The notes below the pieces were generated by a model. That model did not search any database. It saw nothing but the letters and a program-made list of their open reading frames with translations, and was not told the origin of the DNA. From positions 1 through 61,051 of the forward strand of contig CACWID010000014.1 in the NCBI GenBank assembly GCA_902760865.1: a stretch of 61,051 nt of DNA. The letters are read 5' to 3'. The stretch's first letter is position 1; every line of letters starts with the position of its first letter. Made by a program: the position numbers and the translations under genes. The DNA is from an uncultured Bacteroidales bacterium. GTDB lineage: Bacteria > Bacteroidota > Bacteroidia > Bacteroidales > Muribaculaceae. Below, piece after piece: positions 16,322-25,194 of this stretch.

Positions 16322-16350
16322 TTAACTATTAACCGTTAACTGTTAACTGC
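16322..16350. repeat. 7-bp-period tract (TTAACNN)
   Basis: TTAAC occurs at 16322, 16329, 16336 and 16343, ending at the stop codon of the GYF-domain gene (16351-16353). Confidence 0.75.
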
Positions 16351-17004
16351 TTAAAAGCCGTAGAGGGAGCCGATGGCGCCTTCCTGGATCTGTTGCAGCA
16401 GTTCGGGGTTGGTCATGATCATATATACACTATACAGAACGGCTACAATACCAACACCGCAGGTAATCAGCGTCCACATCTTGGCCGATGCCGACTTCTT
16501 GTTGGCTCCGACATAGTCACCGAGGTTGAACTTGGACTTCACACCATTGGCATGGAAGATGGCGATGATACCGGTGATCAAGGAAAAGATTGAACCGCCG
16601 CAGCACAGGCTACAGATAACTGTGGCGAGGATGGACTCGGTGAGCCACGTCTTGGGCATCATCTGATTGGGCTGGTTGTTGCTCGGGCCGTATTGAGGCG
16701 GTGCATAGGGCTGGTTGCCCTGACCGTAGGTCGTGGGCTGTTGCGGCTGACCACCGTAAGGCGGCATCTGGGGCAACTGTGCGTCGCCCATGGGAGGCGT
16801 CTGCGGCAGCTGCGTGTCCATGCCACCGGGGTTGAAAGTCTGTCCGTTGAGCACTGCCATCAGTTCGGGTACTTGGCTGGCCGACACCCAGGTGGGCATA
16901 CCCTCGCACCACACGAGCGAATTGACGGTCAAGCCGTGAGCCAGCAATTCATTAGGTTCAAACGGTCCGGCCTGCTGGCCGTTTTCTGCAATAAAGTATT
17001 TCAT
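16351..17004 (-). CDS. GYF_2-domain / CD225 (dispanin-like) membrane protein
   Basis: A 217-residue protein. Residues 1-50 (YFIAENGQQAGPFEPNELL...VWCEGMPTWVSA) match the GYF_2 pattern with its GPF and W-x-x-G-M-P-x-W motifs. A Pro/Gln/Gly-rich linker covers about 55-115. The C-terminus has two hydrophobic segments near 120-150 and 180-198, in the layout of the CD225/dispanin family (SILATVICSLCCGGSIFSLITGIIAI, quoted as positions about 124-149; key residues are a Cys pair and Gly). These proteins are common in Bacteroidota. A membrane-organising or adaptor role is possible but unproven. Confidence 0.85.
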   Translation of the reverse strand: MKYFIAENGQQAGPFEPNELLAHGLTVNSLVWCEGMPTWVSASQVPELMAVLNGQTFNPGGMDTQLPQTPPMGDAQLPQMPPYGGQPQQPTTYGQGNQPYAPPQYGPSNNQPNQMMPKTWLTESILATVICSLCCGGSIFSLITGIIAIFHANGVKSKFNLGDYVGANKKSASAKMWTLITCGVGIVAVLYSVYMIMTNPELLQQIQEGAIGSLYGF

Positions 17005-17112
17005 AATTCAAAGATTTTAAGTTGTTAGTTTCCAATCCGCAAATATAGTTCTTTTTTCGGAAAAAGTGCATTTTTCATCCATTTTTTTAATTATTCTGCC
17101 TCGAGAAAACAA

Positions 17113-17148
17113 CATGCCACAGGGTCACGGGAAGGACCCTGCGGCATG
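17113..17148 (-). terminator. Hairpin terminator after sdhB
   Basis: CATGCCACAGGGTC (17113-17126) pairs with GACCCTGCGGCATG (17135-17148), with one mismatch. On the minus strand it is followed by GTTGTTTTC. It closes the sdhCAB operon. Confidence 0.7.
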
Positions 17149-17169
17149 ATATGTGTCGTGTCACCAAAA

Positions 17170-17210
17170 GCTAAAGGCTAATGGCTAATAGCTAAAGGCT
17201 AATGGCTTAG
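17170..17210. repeat. 7-bp-period tract (GCTAANN) at the sdhB stop
   Basis: GCTA or GCTT occurs at 17170, 17177, 17184, 17191, 17198 and 17205. The last unit contains the complement of the sdhB stop codon (17207-17209). Confidence 0.85.
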
Positions 17211-17962
17211 TCAGCACACTTGGCGCAGATGAACTCGCGGTTCAGGCGGGCGATGTTGCTCAGCTTGATGTTCTTGGGGCACTCGGCAGCACAGGCACCG
17301 GTGTTGGTGCAGTTACCGAAGCCCAGCTCGTCCATCTTGGCGAGCATGGCCTTCACGCGGCGCTTAGCCTCGGCACGGCCCTGGGGCAGCAGTGCAAACT
17401 GGCTCACCTTGGCGCTGAGGAACAGCATGGCTGAACCGTTCTTGCAGGCAGCAACACAGGCACCGCAGCCGATGCAGGTAGCGCTGTCCATGGCCTCGTC
17501 GGCGGCCTCCTTGCTGATAGGGATGGCGTTGGCATCCTGGGCACCGCCGGTCTGGAAACTCACGTAACCACCAGCCTGCTGGATCTGGTCAAAGGCGTTG
17601 CGGTTGACCATCAAGTCCTTGATTACGGGGAAGGCAGCACTGCGCCAGGGCTCAACGGTGATGGTGTCACCATCCTTGAAGCGGCGCATGTAGAGCTGGC
17701 AGGTGGTAGCTCCGGTGGCGGGTCCGTGGGGATGACCGTTCACATAGAGCGAGCACATGCCGCAGATGCCCTCGCGGCAGTCGTGGTCAAAGGTGACGGG
17801 CTCCTGTCCCTGCTCGATGAGTTGCTCGTTGAGGATGTCCATCATCTCGAGGAAGGAGGTATCGGTGGGGATGTCGTGCATCTCGTAGGTCTCAAAGCGG
17901 CCCTCGTCATGAGCGTTGGCCTGACGCCAAACCTTAAGTTTGAAACTTATACTTGTATCCAT
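17207..17962 (-). CDS. sdhB: Succinate dehydrogenase/fumarate reductase iron-sulfur subunit
   Basis: A 251-residue electron-transfer subunit. A ferredoxin-like 2Fe-2S motif, [10 protein letters not shown] (C62, C67, C70) with C88, is followed by [11 protein letters not shown] (C163/C166/C169/C173) and [11 protein letters not shown] (C218/C224/C228) for the other iron-sulfur clusters. It carries electrons between the flavoprotein and the membrane cytochrome b at the inner membrane. Last gene of sdhCAB, 30 bp after sdhA. In Bacteroidales this complex usually works as a fumarate reductase in anaerobic respiration; that direction is inferred from the family. Confidence 0.95.
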   Translation of the reverse strand: MDTSISFKLKVWRQANAHDEGRFETYEMHDIPTDTSFLEMMDILNEQLIEQGQEPVTFDHDCREGICGMCSLYVNGHPHGPATGATTCQLYMRRFKDGDTITVEPWRSAAFPVIKDLMVNRNAFDQIQQAGGYVSFQTGGAQDANAIPISKEAADEAMDSATCIGCGACVAACKNGSAMLFLSAKVSQFALLPQGRAEAKRRVKAMLAKMDELGFGNCTNTGACAAECPKNIKLSNIARLNREFICAKCAD

Positions 17963-17992
17963 TGTATTCGATGAATTTTAAAGGGTGGTTGA

Positions 17993-19993
17993 TTATGACT
18001 TGTAGTTACGCGTCTGGACCTTGATGGCCTCGTAGTGGAGCGGCTCCTTGATGAGCGTGGGAGCGGTCTCATCATCGCCGTTGTACTTCCAGCAAGCGAC
18101 ATAGAAGAAGTTCTCGTCGTCGCGCTTGGCCTCACCTTCCTCGGTCTGATGTTCCTCGCGGAAGTGGCCACCGCAGCTCTCGTGGCGGTTCAGTGCATCA
18201 TAGGCAATCAGCTCGCCCATGGTGATGAAGTCACGCAGGCGGAATGCCTTGTCAAGCTCGATGTTCATGCCCTCTTGGGTGCCGGGGATGAACAGGTTGG
18301 TCTCGAACTCCTTGCGCAGCTCTTTGAGCTTCTTCAATGCGGTCTCGAGGCTCTCCTTGGTGCGAGCCATGCCGACGTAGTCCCACATCACGTTACCTAG
18401 CTCCTTGTGGATGCTGTCAACCGAACGCTTGCCGTGGATACTCATCAGGTGGTCGAGGTTGGCCTGTACCTTCTTCTCGGCAGCGTCAAACTCGGGCGTG
18501 TCGGTCGAGAAGTGAGGCACGGTGATCTGGTCGCTCAGGTAGTTCTGGATGGTGTAGGGCAGCACGAAGTAGCCGTCGGCCAGACCCTGCATCAGCGCCG
18601 AAGCACCGAGGCGGTTAGCACCGTGGTCACTGAAGTTGCACTCACCGATGGCGAACAGACCCTTGATGCTGGTCTGCAGCTCATAGTCAACCCAGATACC
18701 GCCCATCGTGTAGTGGATGGCGGGATAGATCATCATCGGGTTGTAGTACTTCACGCCGTTGATCTCGTTGGCGAGCTCGCCGGGATTCACGTCGGTAATC
18801 TCCTCATACATATCGAACAGGTTGCCGTAGCGCTGACGGATCACGTCGATACCCAGGCGGTTGATGGCTTCGCTGAAGTCCAGGAATACGGCCTTTCCGG
18901 TGTTGTTCACACCGAAACCCTTGTCGCAGCGCTCCTTGGCGGCACGGCTGGCCACGTCACGGGGCACGAGGTTACCGAAGGCCGGGTAGCGGCGCTCCAG
19001 ATAGTAGTCGCGCTCCTCCTCGGGGATGTCACTACCCTTGATCTGACCTGCCTGCAGCTTCTTGGCGTCCTCGATGTTCTTGGGCACCCAGATGCGGCCG
19101 TCGTTACGCAGCGACTCACTCATCAGCGTCAGCTTGGACTGCTTGTCACCGTGAACGGGGATACAGGTGGGGTGAATCTGCACGTAGGCGGGGTTAGCGA
19201 AGTAGGCACCGTGGCGATAGCAAGCCATGGCAGCCGAGCAGTTGCAACCCATAGCGTTGGTGCTCAGGAAGTAGGTGTTACCGTAACCGCCGGTGGCGAT
19301 AACCACAGCGTGGGCGGCAAAGCGCTCGAGCTTACCGGTCACCAGGTTCTTGGCGATGATACCGCGGGCACGGCCGTCGATGATGACCACGTCGTGCATC
19401 TCATAGCGGTTGTAGCTCTTTACCTTGCCGGCATGGATCATGCGGTTCAGGCTCGAATAGGCACCGAGCAGCAGCTGCTGACCGGTCTGACCCTTGGCGT
19501 AGAACGTACGGCTCACCTGAGCGCCACCGAACGAACGGTTGGCCAGCAGGCCGCCATACTCGCGGGCGAAGGGAACACCCTGTGCCACGCACTGGTCGAT
19601 GATATTGTTCGACACCTCAGCCAGGCGATACACGTTGGCCTCGCGGGCACGATAGTCACCACCCTTGACGGTGTCATAGAACAAGCGGTAAACCGAGTCA
19701 CCGTCGTTCTGGTAGTTCTTGGCTGCGTTGATACCACCCTGTGCAGCGATCGAGTGAGCGCGGCGGGGCGAATCCTGGATGCAGAAGTTCAGCACGTTGA
19801 AGCCCATCTCGCCCAGCGTGGCAGCTGCCGACGCACCAGCCAGACCGGTACCCACGACGATGATGTCGAGGCGGCGCTTGTTGGCGGGGTTGACGAGTTT
19901 CTGATGAGCCTTATAGTTGGTCCACTTCTCAGCGATGGGTCCCTCGGGAATCTTGGAATCGATGGGCTGAGCGTTCATTTTGTTTTCTTCCAT
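17993..19993 (-). CDS. sdhA: Succinate dehydrogenase/fumarate reductase flavoprotein subunit
   Basis: A 666-residue FAD enzyme that interconverts fumarate and succinate. The dinucleotide-binding block [19 protein letters not shown] is at 46-64. HSIAAQGG follows, where H80 probably carries the covalent [23 protein letters not shown] lies near 101, and the C-terminal capping and FAD block [20 protein letters not shown] is typical of the family. It lies between sdhC and sdhB. A very long opposite-strand frame over this gene is judged a shadow. Confidence 0.96.
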   Translation of the reverse strand: MEENKMNAQPIDSKIPEGPIAEKWTNYKAHQKLVNPANKRRLDIIVVGTGLAGASAAATLGEMGFNVLNFCIQDSPRRAHSIAAQGGINAAKNYQNDGDSVYRLFYDTVKGGDYRAREANVYRLAEVSNNIIDQCVAQGVPFAREYGGLLANRSFGGAQVSRTFYAKGQTGQQLLLGAYSSLNRMIHAGKVKSYNRYEMHDVVIIDGRARGIIAKNLVTGKLERFAAHAVVIATGGYGNTYFLSTNAMGCNCSAAMACYRHGAYFANPAYVQIHPTCIPVHGDKQSKLTLMSESLRNDGRIWVPKNIEDAKKLQAGQIKGSDIPEEERDYYLERRYPAFGNLVPRDVASRAAKERCDKGFGVNNTGKAVFLDFSEAINRLGIDVIRQRYGNLFDMYEEITDVNPGELANEINGVKYYNPMMIYPAIHYTMGGIWVDYELQTSIKGLFAIGECNFSDHGANRLGASALMQGLADGYFVLPYTIQNYLSDQITVPHFSTDTPEFDAAEKKVQANLDHLMSIHGKRSVDSIHKELGNVMWDYVGMARTKESLETALKKLKELRKEFETNLFIPGTQEGMNIELDKAFRLRDFITMGELIAYDALNRHESCGGHFREEHQTEEGEAKRDDENFFYVACWKYNGDDETAPTLIKEPLHYEAIKVQTRNYKS

Positions 19994-20029
19994 TTGTGTA
20001 ACAAATTTAATAAGGTTAATACTCAGCGA

Positions 20030-20686
20030 TTAGAGGGCAAAGAACCAGGTGAAGTAGCAAGCCTCTACAGCAAACAGGATAAACACGATGGTGGCCCACC
20101 ACTTGGATATGCACTGCCAGCGGGGAATCCACTTGTCGTTAGCGGTGCCCAGGGTCTGGAAGGCGCTCCAGAAACCATGGCTGATGTGGAACCACAGGGC
20201 AGCAAACCAAATCAGGTAAACGGGGAGAACCCACAGCTGGCTGAAGGTAGCCCGCAGGTAGTCCTGGCCCCTCATCACATGCTCACCCATGAGCTCGGGC
20301 AACTGCATCTTGGCCCAGAACTGAGTCAGGTGGAGAACAATGCCACACAGAACGATAAGACCCAGCACGAACATGTTCTGGGAAGCCCACTCAACATCCT
20401 TGGGCTTGGAGGTCACAGCATAGCGGTTATTACCACGCGCCTTGCGGTTCTGCAGCGTGAGAATGAACGCATAGATGATGTGAATGACAAAGCCGCCAGC
20501 CAAGATCAAAGTACCCAGCACGGCATACCAATTAGCACCGAGGAATTCGCAGATAGCGTCATAGTACTCAAACTTGATGACGGCCACCGCATTCATCAGC
20601 GCATGAAATGTGACGAATAGGACGAGGAAGAGGCCGGTTACCGACATCACAATCTTTCGTCCTACAGATGAATTAGTTAACCACAT
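20030..20686 (-). CDS. sdhC: Succinate dehydrogenase/fumarate reductase cytochrome b subunit
   Basis: A 218-residue membrane anchor with about five hydrophobic helices and several His in or near them (VTFHALMNAV, GGFVIHIIYAF, VLHLTQFW, LWFHISHGFW), as expected for di-heme b-type subunits. It exchanges electrons with menaquinone (family knowledge). The start at 20686 (MWLTNSSVGRK) is preferred over an upstream ATG at 20752, which overlaps the promoter -7 box. First gene of sdhCAB. Confidence 0.93.
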   Translation of the reverse strand: MWLTNSSVGRKIVMSVTGLFLVLFVTFHALMNAVAVIKFEYYDAICEFLGANWYAVLGTLILAGGFVIHIIYAFILTLQNRKARGNNRYAVTSKPKDVEWASQNMFVLGLIVLCGIVLHLTQFWAKMQLPELMGEHVMRGQDYLRATFSQLWVLPVYLIWFAALWFHISHGFWSAFQTLGTANDKWIPRWQCISKWWATIVFILFAVEACYFTWFFAL

Positions 20687-20749
20687 AAAAATTGATGATT
20701 TTTTAGTTATTAATTGAATTGATTGTTCCGTTGATACGTTAATAATCTG

Positions 20750-20757
20750 CAAAGATA
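20750..20757 (-). promoter_or_regulatory. -7 box of the sdhCAB operon
   Basis: TATCTTTG on the minus strand, 64 bp before the sdhC start, is a perfect TAnnTTTG match and gives a leader of about 55 nt. Confidence 0.6.
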
Positions 20758-20769
20758 TAAAAAAGTTTT

Positions 20770-20797
20770 CAGTTTTCAGTTAGCAGTTTTCAGTTTT
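20770..20797. repeat. 7-bp-period tract (CAGTTTT)
   Basis: CAG occurs at 20770, 20777, 20784 and 20791. The tract lies where the -33 region of the sdhC promoter would be. Confidence 0.7.
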
Positions 20798-20810
20798 TCA
20801 ATTATTAAGT

Positions 20811-20858
20811 GTAAAAAAACAACCGCAGTGCCATTTTGCCGTCGGCACTACGGTTGTT
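20811..20858 (-). terminator. Intrinsic terminator after the secreted phosphoesterase gene
   Basis: AACAACCG-AGTGCC (from 20818) pairs with GGCACT-CGGTTGTT (to 20858) with one mismatch. On the minus strand it is followed by a run of T (complement of the A-run 20812-20819). It separates the phosphoesterase gene from the sdh promoter. Confidence 0.85.
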
Positions 20859-20890
20859 AGTGGGGCCCGTTACGGGCAATCCATGAATAG

Positions 20891-22363
20891 TTATAACTTG
20901 ACGCTGAGGCGCAGGTCGTCGGTGTGTGACTCGGTCGGAGTACCCACGGCATTGCGATCCTCCAGGATGCTGCGCACGAGCGGTTCGAGCTGGGGATAAA
21001 CGTCACAATCAAAGAAATTCCACAAGGCTTCGGCTTGATCGGGCGCCACTTCTTCAATCATGGCACGCACGCCATGCTTACCCTGGCTGATGATGTCCTG
21101 CACGTCACATTCCTGATCGTTGCCCTCGACCACGGCGAGCAGCGTTCTGGAAAATACTTCGCTCAAGTGTCTCAGGACCAGTTGCGTCGCCTGCTGGGGC
21201 GTCTCGGGCAGCTCCACCTTTCCGCCGCCCACCTCAAGCATGCGTTTGAGTTGTCCCATGCGACCTCCCAGCTTGCTCCACGCCTTGCCTGAGATCATGG
21301 CCGCCAGGCCAGGGGTTGAATTGATGATGCGCTGGCGTCCCTGCTCCCTGAGGTCGGCACACGTCGATGTGGCAGTGAGCCAGCGGGTGTCGATGTCAAG
21401 CGTCCGGCGCTTGCCGTCAAATGTGGCGACACGCACGGCAAAGGGGTAGCAGATGGCCGAACCCGTCGCCACCTCCACGATACTGTCCGTCTTGTCGGGG
21501 CTGAAGCGGGTTGCCGCGTCGGTCACGTGGAGGTGCCCCGTGAAGATGGTATGGATGCCGGCCTGCATCAGCTGGCTGGAAATGTTGTCGTGGTCCTTGA
21601 CGATGTAGTTGGCCAGCAGACGCTCCTGCTGGTCGAAGTGGGGCACCAGGTGGTGGTGCATCATCGCGATGACGCGTTTGCCCTTAGAACTGGCCTCGGT
21701 TGCACGGTCGATGACCCACTGCAGGGTCTCGGGCTTGATGCGGCCTCCGTTATGGTAGGAATTCGCGCTGTCGCCACGGGCGGTCAGGGTGTTGAGTTCG
21801 TCCATATTGCTGTCGATGCCGATGATGACTAGGCCCTTGATGGGTTCGCAGCAATAGCTGAGCGACGCCGGGTCGCGCCGTGAGGCACTCCCATAGCCAT
21901 AGTCGCGGTATATCTGGGCAAACTCATCTCGCGTGACCGTAGCCGTCGGGACCGTCGCATCACCCTCAAAGCGAACGGCATAAGGGTTGTTGCAGTCATG
22001 GTTACCCGGGATGACAAGCGGCTGGATGCCGTGGGCGGCCATGCGGTCCAGATGCTGCACCATGCGTTCATGGCTCAATCGCTCACCGTTGTAGGTGAGG
22101 TCACCGGCAATGAGCACCAGAGCCGGCTTGAGGCCGATGATGGAGTCGGTCCAAGCCCTCATGATGTCATCGCTCTGGGCCATCATCTTGCTGTCACCGG
22201 CATCAGCGCTCCTGATGGCGCTGCCTGGGGTGACGAGCTCAGGGCTGAGCAGGTGGGGGTCACTGATGACGACAATGCGGCCGACGGCAGACCGAGCCGC
22301 CGATTCCAACGCGAGCAATGAGGTTATAATCATTATAATTATCAGTTTTGTTCTCATATTCAT
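20891..22363 (-). CDS. Secreted calcineurin-like metallophosphoesterase
   Basis: A 490-residue protein with an N-terminal signal peptide (LIIIMIITSLLALESAA). All metal-ligand motifs of the calcineurin-like family are present: DPH near 37, GDLTYNGE near 88, GNHD near 120, MMHHH near 232 and GHLH near 278. Substrate unknown; it could be a phosphodiester, nucleotide or phosphoprotein. A paralogue without a signal peptide lies at 38039-39448 and shares the SRRDPxSLSYC block. The C-terminal 180 residues are helical and not assigned. It is a single transcription unit with its own terminator. Confidence 0.9.
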   Translation of the reverse strand: MNMRTKLIIIMIITSLLALESAARSAVGRIVVISDPHLLSPELVTPGSAIRSADAGDSKMMAQSDDIMRAWTDSIIGLKPALVLIAGDLTYNGERLSHERMVQHLDRMAAHGIQPLVIPGNHDCNNPYAVRFEGDATVPTATVTRDEFAQIYRDYGYGSASRRDPASLSYCCEPIKGLVIIGIDSNMDELNTLTARGDSANSYHNGGRIKPETLQWVIDRATEASSKGKRVIAMMHHHLVPHFDQQERLLANYIVKDHDNISSQLMQAGIHTIFTGHLHVTDAATRFSPDKTDSIVEVATGSAICYPFAVRVATFDGKRRTLDIDTRWLTATSTCADLREQGRQRIINSTPGLAAMISGKAWSKLGGRMGQLKRMLEVGGGKVELPETPQQATQLVLRHLSEVFSRTLLAVVEGNDQECDVQDIISQGKHGVRAMIEEVAPDQAEALWNFFDCDVYPQLEPLVRSILEDRNAVGTPTESHTDDLRLSVKL

Positions 22364-22396
22364 AGACCTGTTATTGCATTTATTGTGCCAACTTGG

Positions 22397-22498
22397 TTAG
22401 ACATTAGACATTAGACGTTAGGTGTTAGATGTTAGGTGTTGGACGATAGACGATAGACTTTGATTAACTTCTAACTCCTCACTCCTAACTTCTAACTA
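22397..22498. repeat. Long double 7-bp-period tract at the aroA 3' end
   Basis: TTAG (later TTGG/ATAG) occurs at 22397, 22404, 22411, 22418, 22425, 22432, 22439, 22446 and 22453, nine units. A second register, AACT (once CACT), occurs at 22466, 22473, 22480, 22487 and 22494 and encodes the aroA stop codon and the last three codons. Confidence 0.92.
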
Positions 22499-23720
22499 TC
22501 TCAAATCCTGCTTGTTCCAGATGACGCCAGAAGGCGGGGTAGGACTTGGTGATGACATCGGCATCGTTGATGATCAGTCCGGGAAAACGGACGGCAGCAG
22601 GGGCAAAGGCCATCGCCATGCGATGGTCGCCATGCGGGTCAATCACCGGCGGTTGCGTGCCGACTGCGACGCGCTCGCCATACCACGAGATGGCATCATT
22701 GCCCTCAATCTTGAGGACATAGCCCAGTTTCTCCAGCTCCTGCCTGAGGACCTCGATGCGGTCACTCTCCTTGAGGCGCAGCGTGCGCACTCCCGTCATG
22801 CGGAAGGACCGTTCCAGCAGGCACATCAGCACGACCCACGACGGCACCAGGTCGGGGGTGGAGGTCATGTCGGCGAAGTTGGAACAGCAACAGTCGATGA
22901 AGCGGCTCGAGTCGAGCGCCACTCCGCTGGCGTCGAAGCGGGACGCGATGCCCAACCTGGCACCCAGTTCCACCAATTGGGCATCGCCCTGGATGCTGTC
23001 ACGGCAGAGGCCCTCGAGCCTGAGCGACGAGGCGGGCAGCAAGGCTGCCAGAGCATACCACGGCGCAGCTGAACTCCAATCGCCCTCCACGACATAATCA
23101 TTGCCCGCATAGCCGTTGCCGACGCTGATGACGTTGCCACTGACGTCCACCACAGCACCCATGTCACGCATCACGGCAGCCGTCATACTGATGTAGGGCA
23201 TCGAGACGATATCGCCCTTGAGGCGCACCGTTCCCCCGCCGATAACGGGCAGTACCATCATCACCGCCGAGATAAACTGCGAACTCACGCCGCCCTCCAT
23301 CTCCACGTCGCCGCCATGCATGGCAGTGCCTGAGACACACAGTGGAGGATAGCCCTCCTGGCCGAGGTAATCGATGCTGGCGCCCAGCGAGCGCAGGGCA
23401 TCGACGAGCACGCCGATAGGGCGTTCTCGCATCCGGCTGCACCCGTCAAGCCTAACGGTAACGCCATCGCGTGTAGCAAAATAGGCCGTCAAGAATCGCA
23501 TGGCGGTGCCTGCGGCCCCAACATCAATGTCAAGATCGTTGCCTTGCCTGCCCAGCGCATCGACCATCACCGCCGTGTCATCACACAAGGCAGGATGCAG
23601 CACCTGTGGTTCATTGCCACACAGTGCCGCAATCATCAGCGCCCGGTTAGAGATGCTCTTGGACGTCGGTAAGGCAATGGATGCACATGCCTGTTGCGGT
23701 GCTTTGAGCTGCAGTTTCAT
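22485..23720 (-). CDS. aroA: 3-phosphoshikimate 1-carboxyvinyltransferase (EPSP synthase)
   Basis: A 411-residue shikimate-pathway enzyme that joins PEP to shikimate-3-phosphate. Visible blocks are LPTSKSISNRALMIAAL near 17, GAAGTAMRFLTAYF near 68, RMRERPIGVLVDALR near 96, GGVSSQFISAVMM near 140, LRLKESDRIEVLRQELEKLG near 315 and DPHGDHRMAMAFA near 360. The start at 23720 (MKLQLKAP) is preferred; the longer open frame to 23789 runs into the MITE. The likely promoter -7 box (24173-24180) lies on the far side of that element. Confidence 0.95.
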   Translation of the reverse strand: MKLQLKAPQQACASIALPTSKSISNRALMIAALCGNEPQVLHPALCDDTAVMVDALGRQGNDLDIDVGAAGTAMRFLTAYFATRDGVTVRLDGCSRMRERPIGVLVDALRSLGASIDYLGQEGYPPLCVSGTAMHGGDVEMEGGVSSQFISAVMMVLPVIGGGTVRLKGDIVSMPYISMTAAVMRDMGAVVDVSGNVISVGNGYAGNDYVVEGDWSSAAPWYALAALLPASSLRLEGLCRDSIQGDAQLVELGARLGIASRFDASGVALDSSRFIDCCCSNFADMTSTPDLVPSWVVLMCLLERSFRMTGVRTLRLKESDRIEVLRQELEKLGYVLKIEGNDAISWYGERVAVGTQPPVIDPHGDHRMAMAFAPAAVRFPGLIINDADVITKSYPAFWRHLEQAGFEIVRS

Positions 23721-23763
23721 TTCTAGAAGATGATTGAGTTGTGAATAGCCATTATTCTTTTCA

Positions 23764-24122
23764 ACGTGAACTTGAGGAAAACAAAACACTGATACTCAAC
23801 TCCTCCCCTAAGATAGGGGAGGTGGCGCAGAGCGCAGGAGGAGTATGATATGCTACCGAAGCAAAACCTGTAGTAGCATCAACGCCCGCCTAGAGGCTGT
23901 GCCATAATTCAACTGCTAGAACTATAACCGCCCTGCGGGCGGGAAATTAAACAAATTATTTTTAAAATTTTTATTAATATGAATAAAATATCAATTTTAA
24001 TTTAAAAATTTGTTTAATTTCCCGTGCGATAGCACGGTTATATTACCGAGTCGCTATTATGAAACACCCTCAGTTGCTAACGCTTTCATTCACAGAAGAT
24101 ATTTTCGTCGAACTCACGTTAT
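23764..24122. mobile_element. MITE-like element, copy B
   Basis: Ends are AACGTGAACTTGAGGAAAA (23763-23781) and, inverted, AACGTGAGTTCGACGAAAA (24103-24121). The interior aligns with copy A reversed: CTGATACTCAA, TCCTCCCCTAAGATAGGGGA, GGAGGAGTATGAT, CATCAACGCC and AGTTGCTAACGC. The central part differs and contains a separate AT-rich palindrome. It lies between aroA and its probable promoter. No coding capacity. Confidence 0.72.
23925..24038. repeat. Nested AT-rich palindrome inside MITE copy B
   Basis: Perfect 17-bp arms GGGAAATTAAACAAATT (23941-23957) and its complement (24007-24023) enclose an AT-only loop. Each is flanked by a small GC hairpin (CCGCCCTGCGGGCGG; CCGTGCGATAGCACGG). It replaces the G-rich hairpin of copy A and looks like a second, nested element. 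Confidence 0.7.
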
Positions 24123-24147
24123 TTAATATCAGAAGAGGCGACACTGG

Positions 24148-24264
24148 TTTGCCAAAGTCCCTTTCGATAGCGCAAAGATAACCTTTTTTCTAAAAAGATA
24201 GGGACCGGCAACACACTTTTTCGGATGAAAAGATAGGGACTTTGGGCAAAGTTATGTAACTTTG
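24148..24264. promoter_or_regulatory. Divergent aroA / SDR promoters within an inverted repeat
   Basis: A minus-strand TATCTTTG (24180-24173) and a plus-strand TAACTTTG (24257-24264) face outward. TTTGCCAAAGTCCCT (24148-24162) and AGGGACTTTGGGCAAA (24235-24250) form an inverted repeat with one extra base, and GATAGGGAC is repeated directly. This looks like a shared control region. Confidence 0.5.
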
Positions 24265-24302
24265 CAGGTTGGAACGACATAAACTCTTAAAAAGAACCGA
24301 TT

Positions 24303-25163
24303 ATGATGACCGATAACGATAAAGTGCTGGATCCTGACGTAAAACCGTTGTATATCGTCACTGGTTCAACCGACAGCATGGGCAGCGTGATCACGCGCAA
24401 ACTCGCCGAGCAGGGCAAGGCCGTACTGCTGGCCAGCCGTGATATCCAGAAAGCCGAAAACTATGCGGCGCAACTGCGCACGGTGACCCGCAACAAGGAC
24501 ATATCCTGCCTGCAGCTCGACCTCAACTCCTTTGCACTGGTGAGGGATTTCGTCAACCGCCTGCGCGCGCTGAACCGCCCTGTTGCCGCATTGATCAACA
24601 ATGCAGGCCTGCTGCCCCGCCGCAGCGAGATTTCAGAGGACGGCTTTGAGCACTCGGTACAGGTCAATTACCTGAGCACCGTGCTGCTGTCGATGTTGGT
24701 CTATCCCCTCATCCAGGAGGGAGGCAGCATCATCCTGTCCACCAGCGTGTCACGACGCTTCGTCACCCTACCCTATGAATTCCCTGCCGTGTCACACTTC
24801 ACGCCCTGGGGTGCCTATGCCCAGAGCAAGCTGGCGCTGACACTGTTCTCGATATATATGTCGAGCGTGATGAAGACGCGCCGCGTGTCGGTGAACTGCG
24901 TCAATCCGGGCCTGCTGAAGAGTGGCGCCCTGGCCATGTCGCGGTGGATGGACCGTGTGCCCGACTACCTGAGCCGCAACATCCCCAGCCCCGAGGCCGG
25001 CGTTGTGCCCACCCTGCGCGCCCTGGAGAGCAAGGACACGGGCTACCTGTTCTCGGGTACCGACAAGCAGGTCAAGACATCGACAATGCTCAAGAACCGC
25101 GAGATGTTCATCCGTGTGTGCAACGACACGATGCGCATCCTCAAGGAGCATTTGGATAAATAG
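24303..25163 (+). CDS. Short-chain dehydrogenase/reductase (SDR)
   Basis: A 286-residue Rossmann-fold NAD(P)-dependent oxidoreductase. The cofactor motif is TGSTDSMG near 20, a variant of TGxxxGxG. NNAG is near 99, and the catalytic YAQSK (YxxxK) near 175 follows the STSVSRR serine region. Substrate unknown; the sequence style is that of retinol-dehydrogenase-like SDRs. It leads a run with ribF and upp. Its TAG stop lies in a short heptad tract (TAG at 25161, 25168, 25175). Confidence 0.88.
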   Translation: MMTDNDKVLDPDVKPLYIVTGSTDSMGSVITRKLAEQGKAVLLASRDIQKAENYAAQLRTVTRNKDISCLQLDLNSFALVRDFVNRLRALNRPVAALINNAGLLPRRSEISEDGFEHSVQVNYLSTVLLSMLVYPLIQEGGSIILSTSVSRRFVTLPYEFPAVSHFTPWGAYAQSKLALTLFSIYMSSVMKTRRVSVNCVNPGLLKSGALAMSRWMDRVPDYLSRNIPSPEAGVVPTLRALESKDTGYLFSGTDKQVKTSTMLKNREMFIRVCNDTMRILKEHLDK

Positions 25164-25194
25164 GCTTTAGGTTTTAGCTAGCTGCGATTGGCGA

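Noticed and set aside
18407-20620. 737-codon open frame on the plus strand opposite sdhA and sdhC
   Set aside because: It lies antisense to well-supported genes, has no promoter or family motifs, and its Val/His/Gly-rich composition is typical of a reverse-complement shadow in GC-rich DNA.
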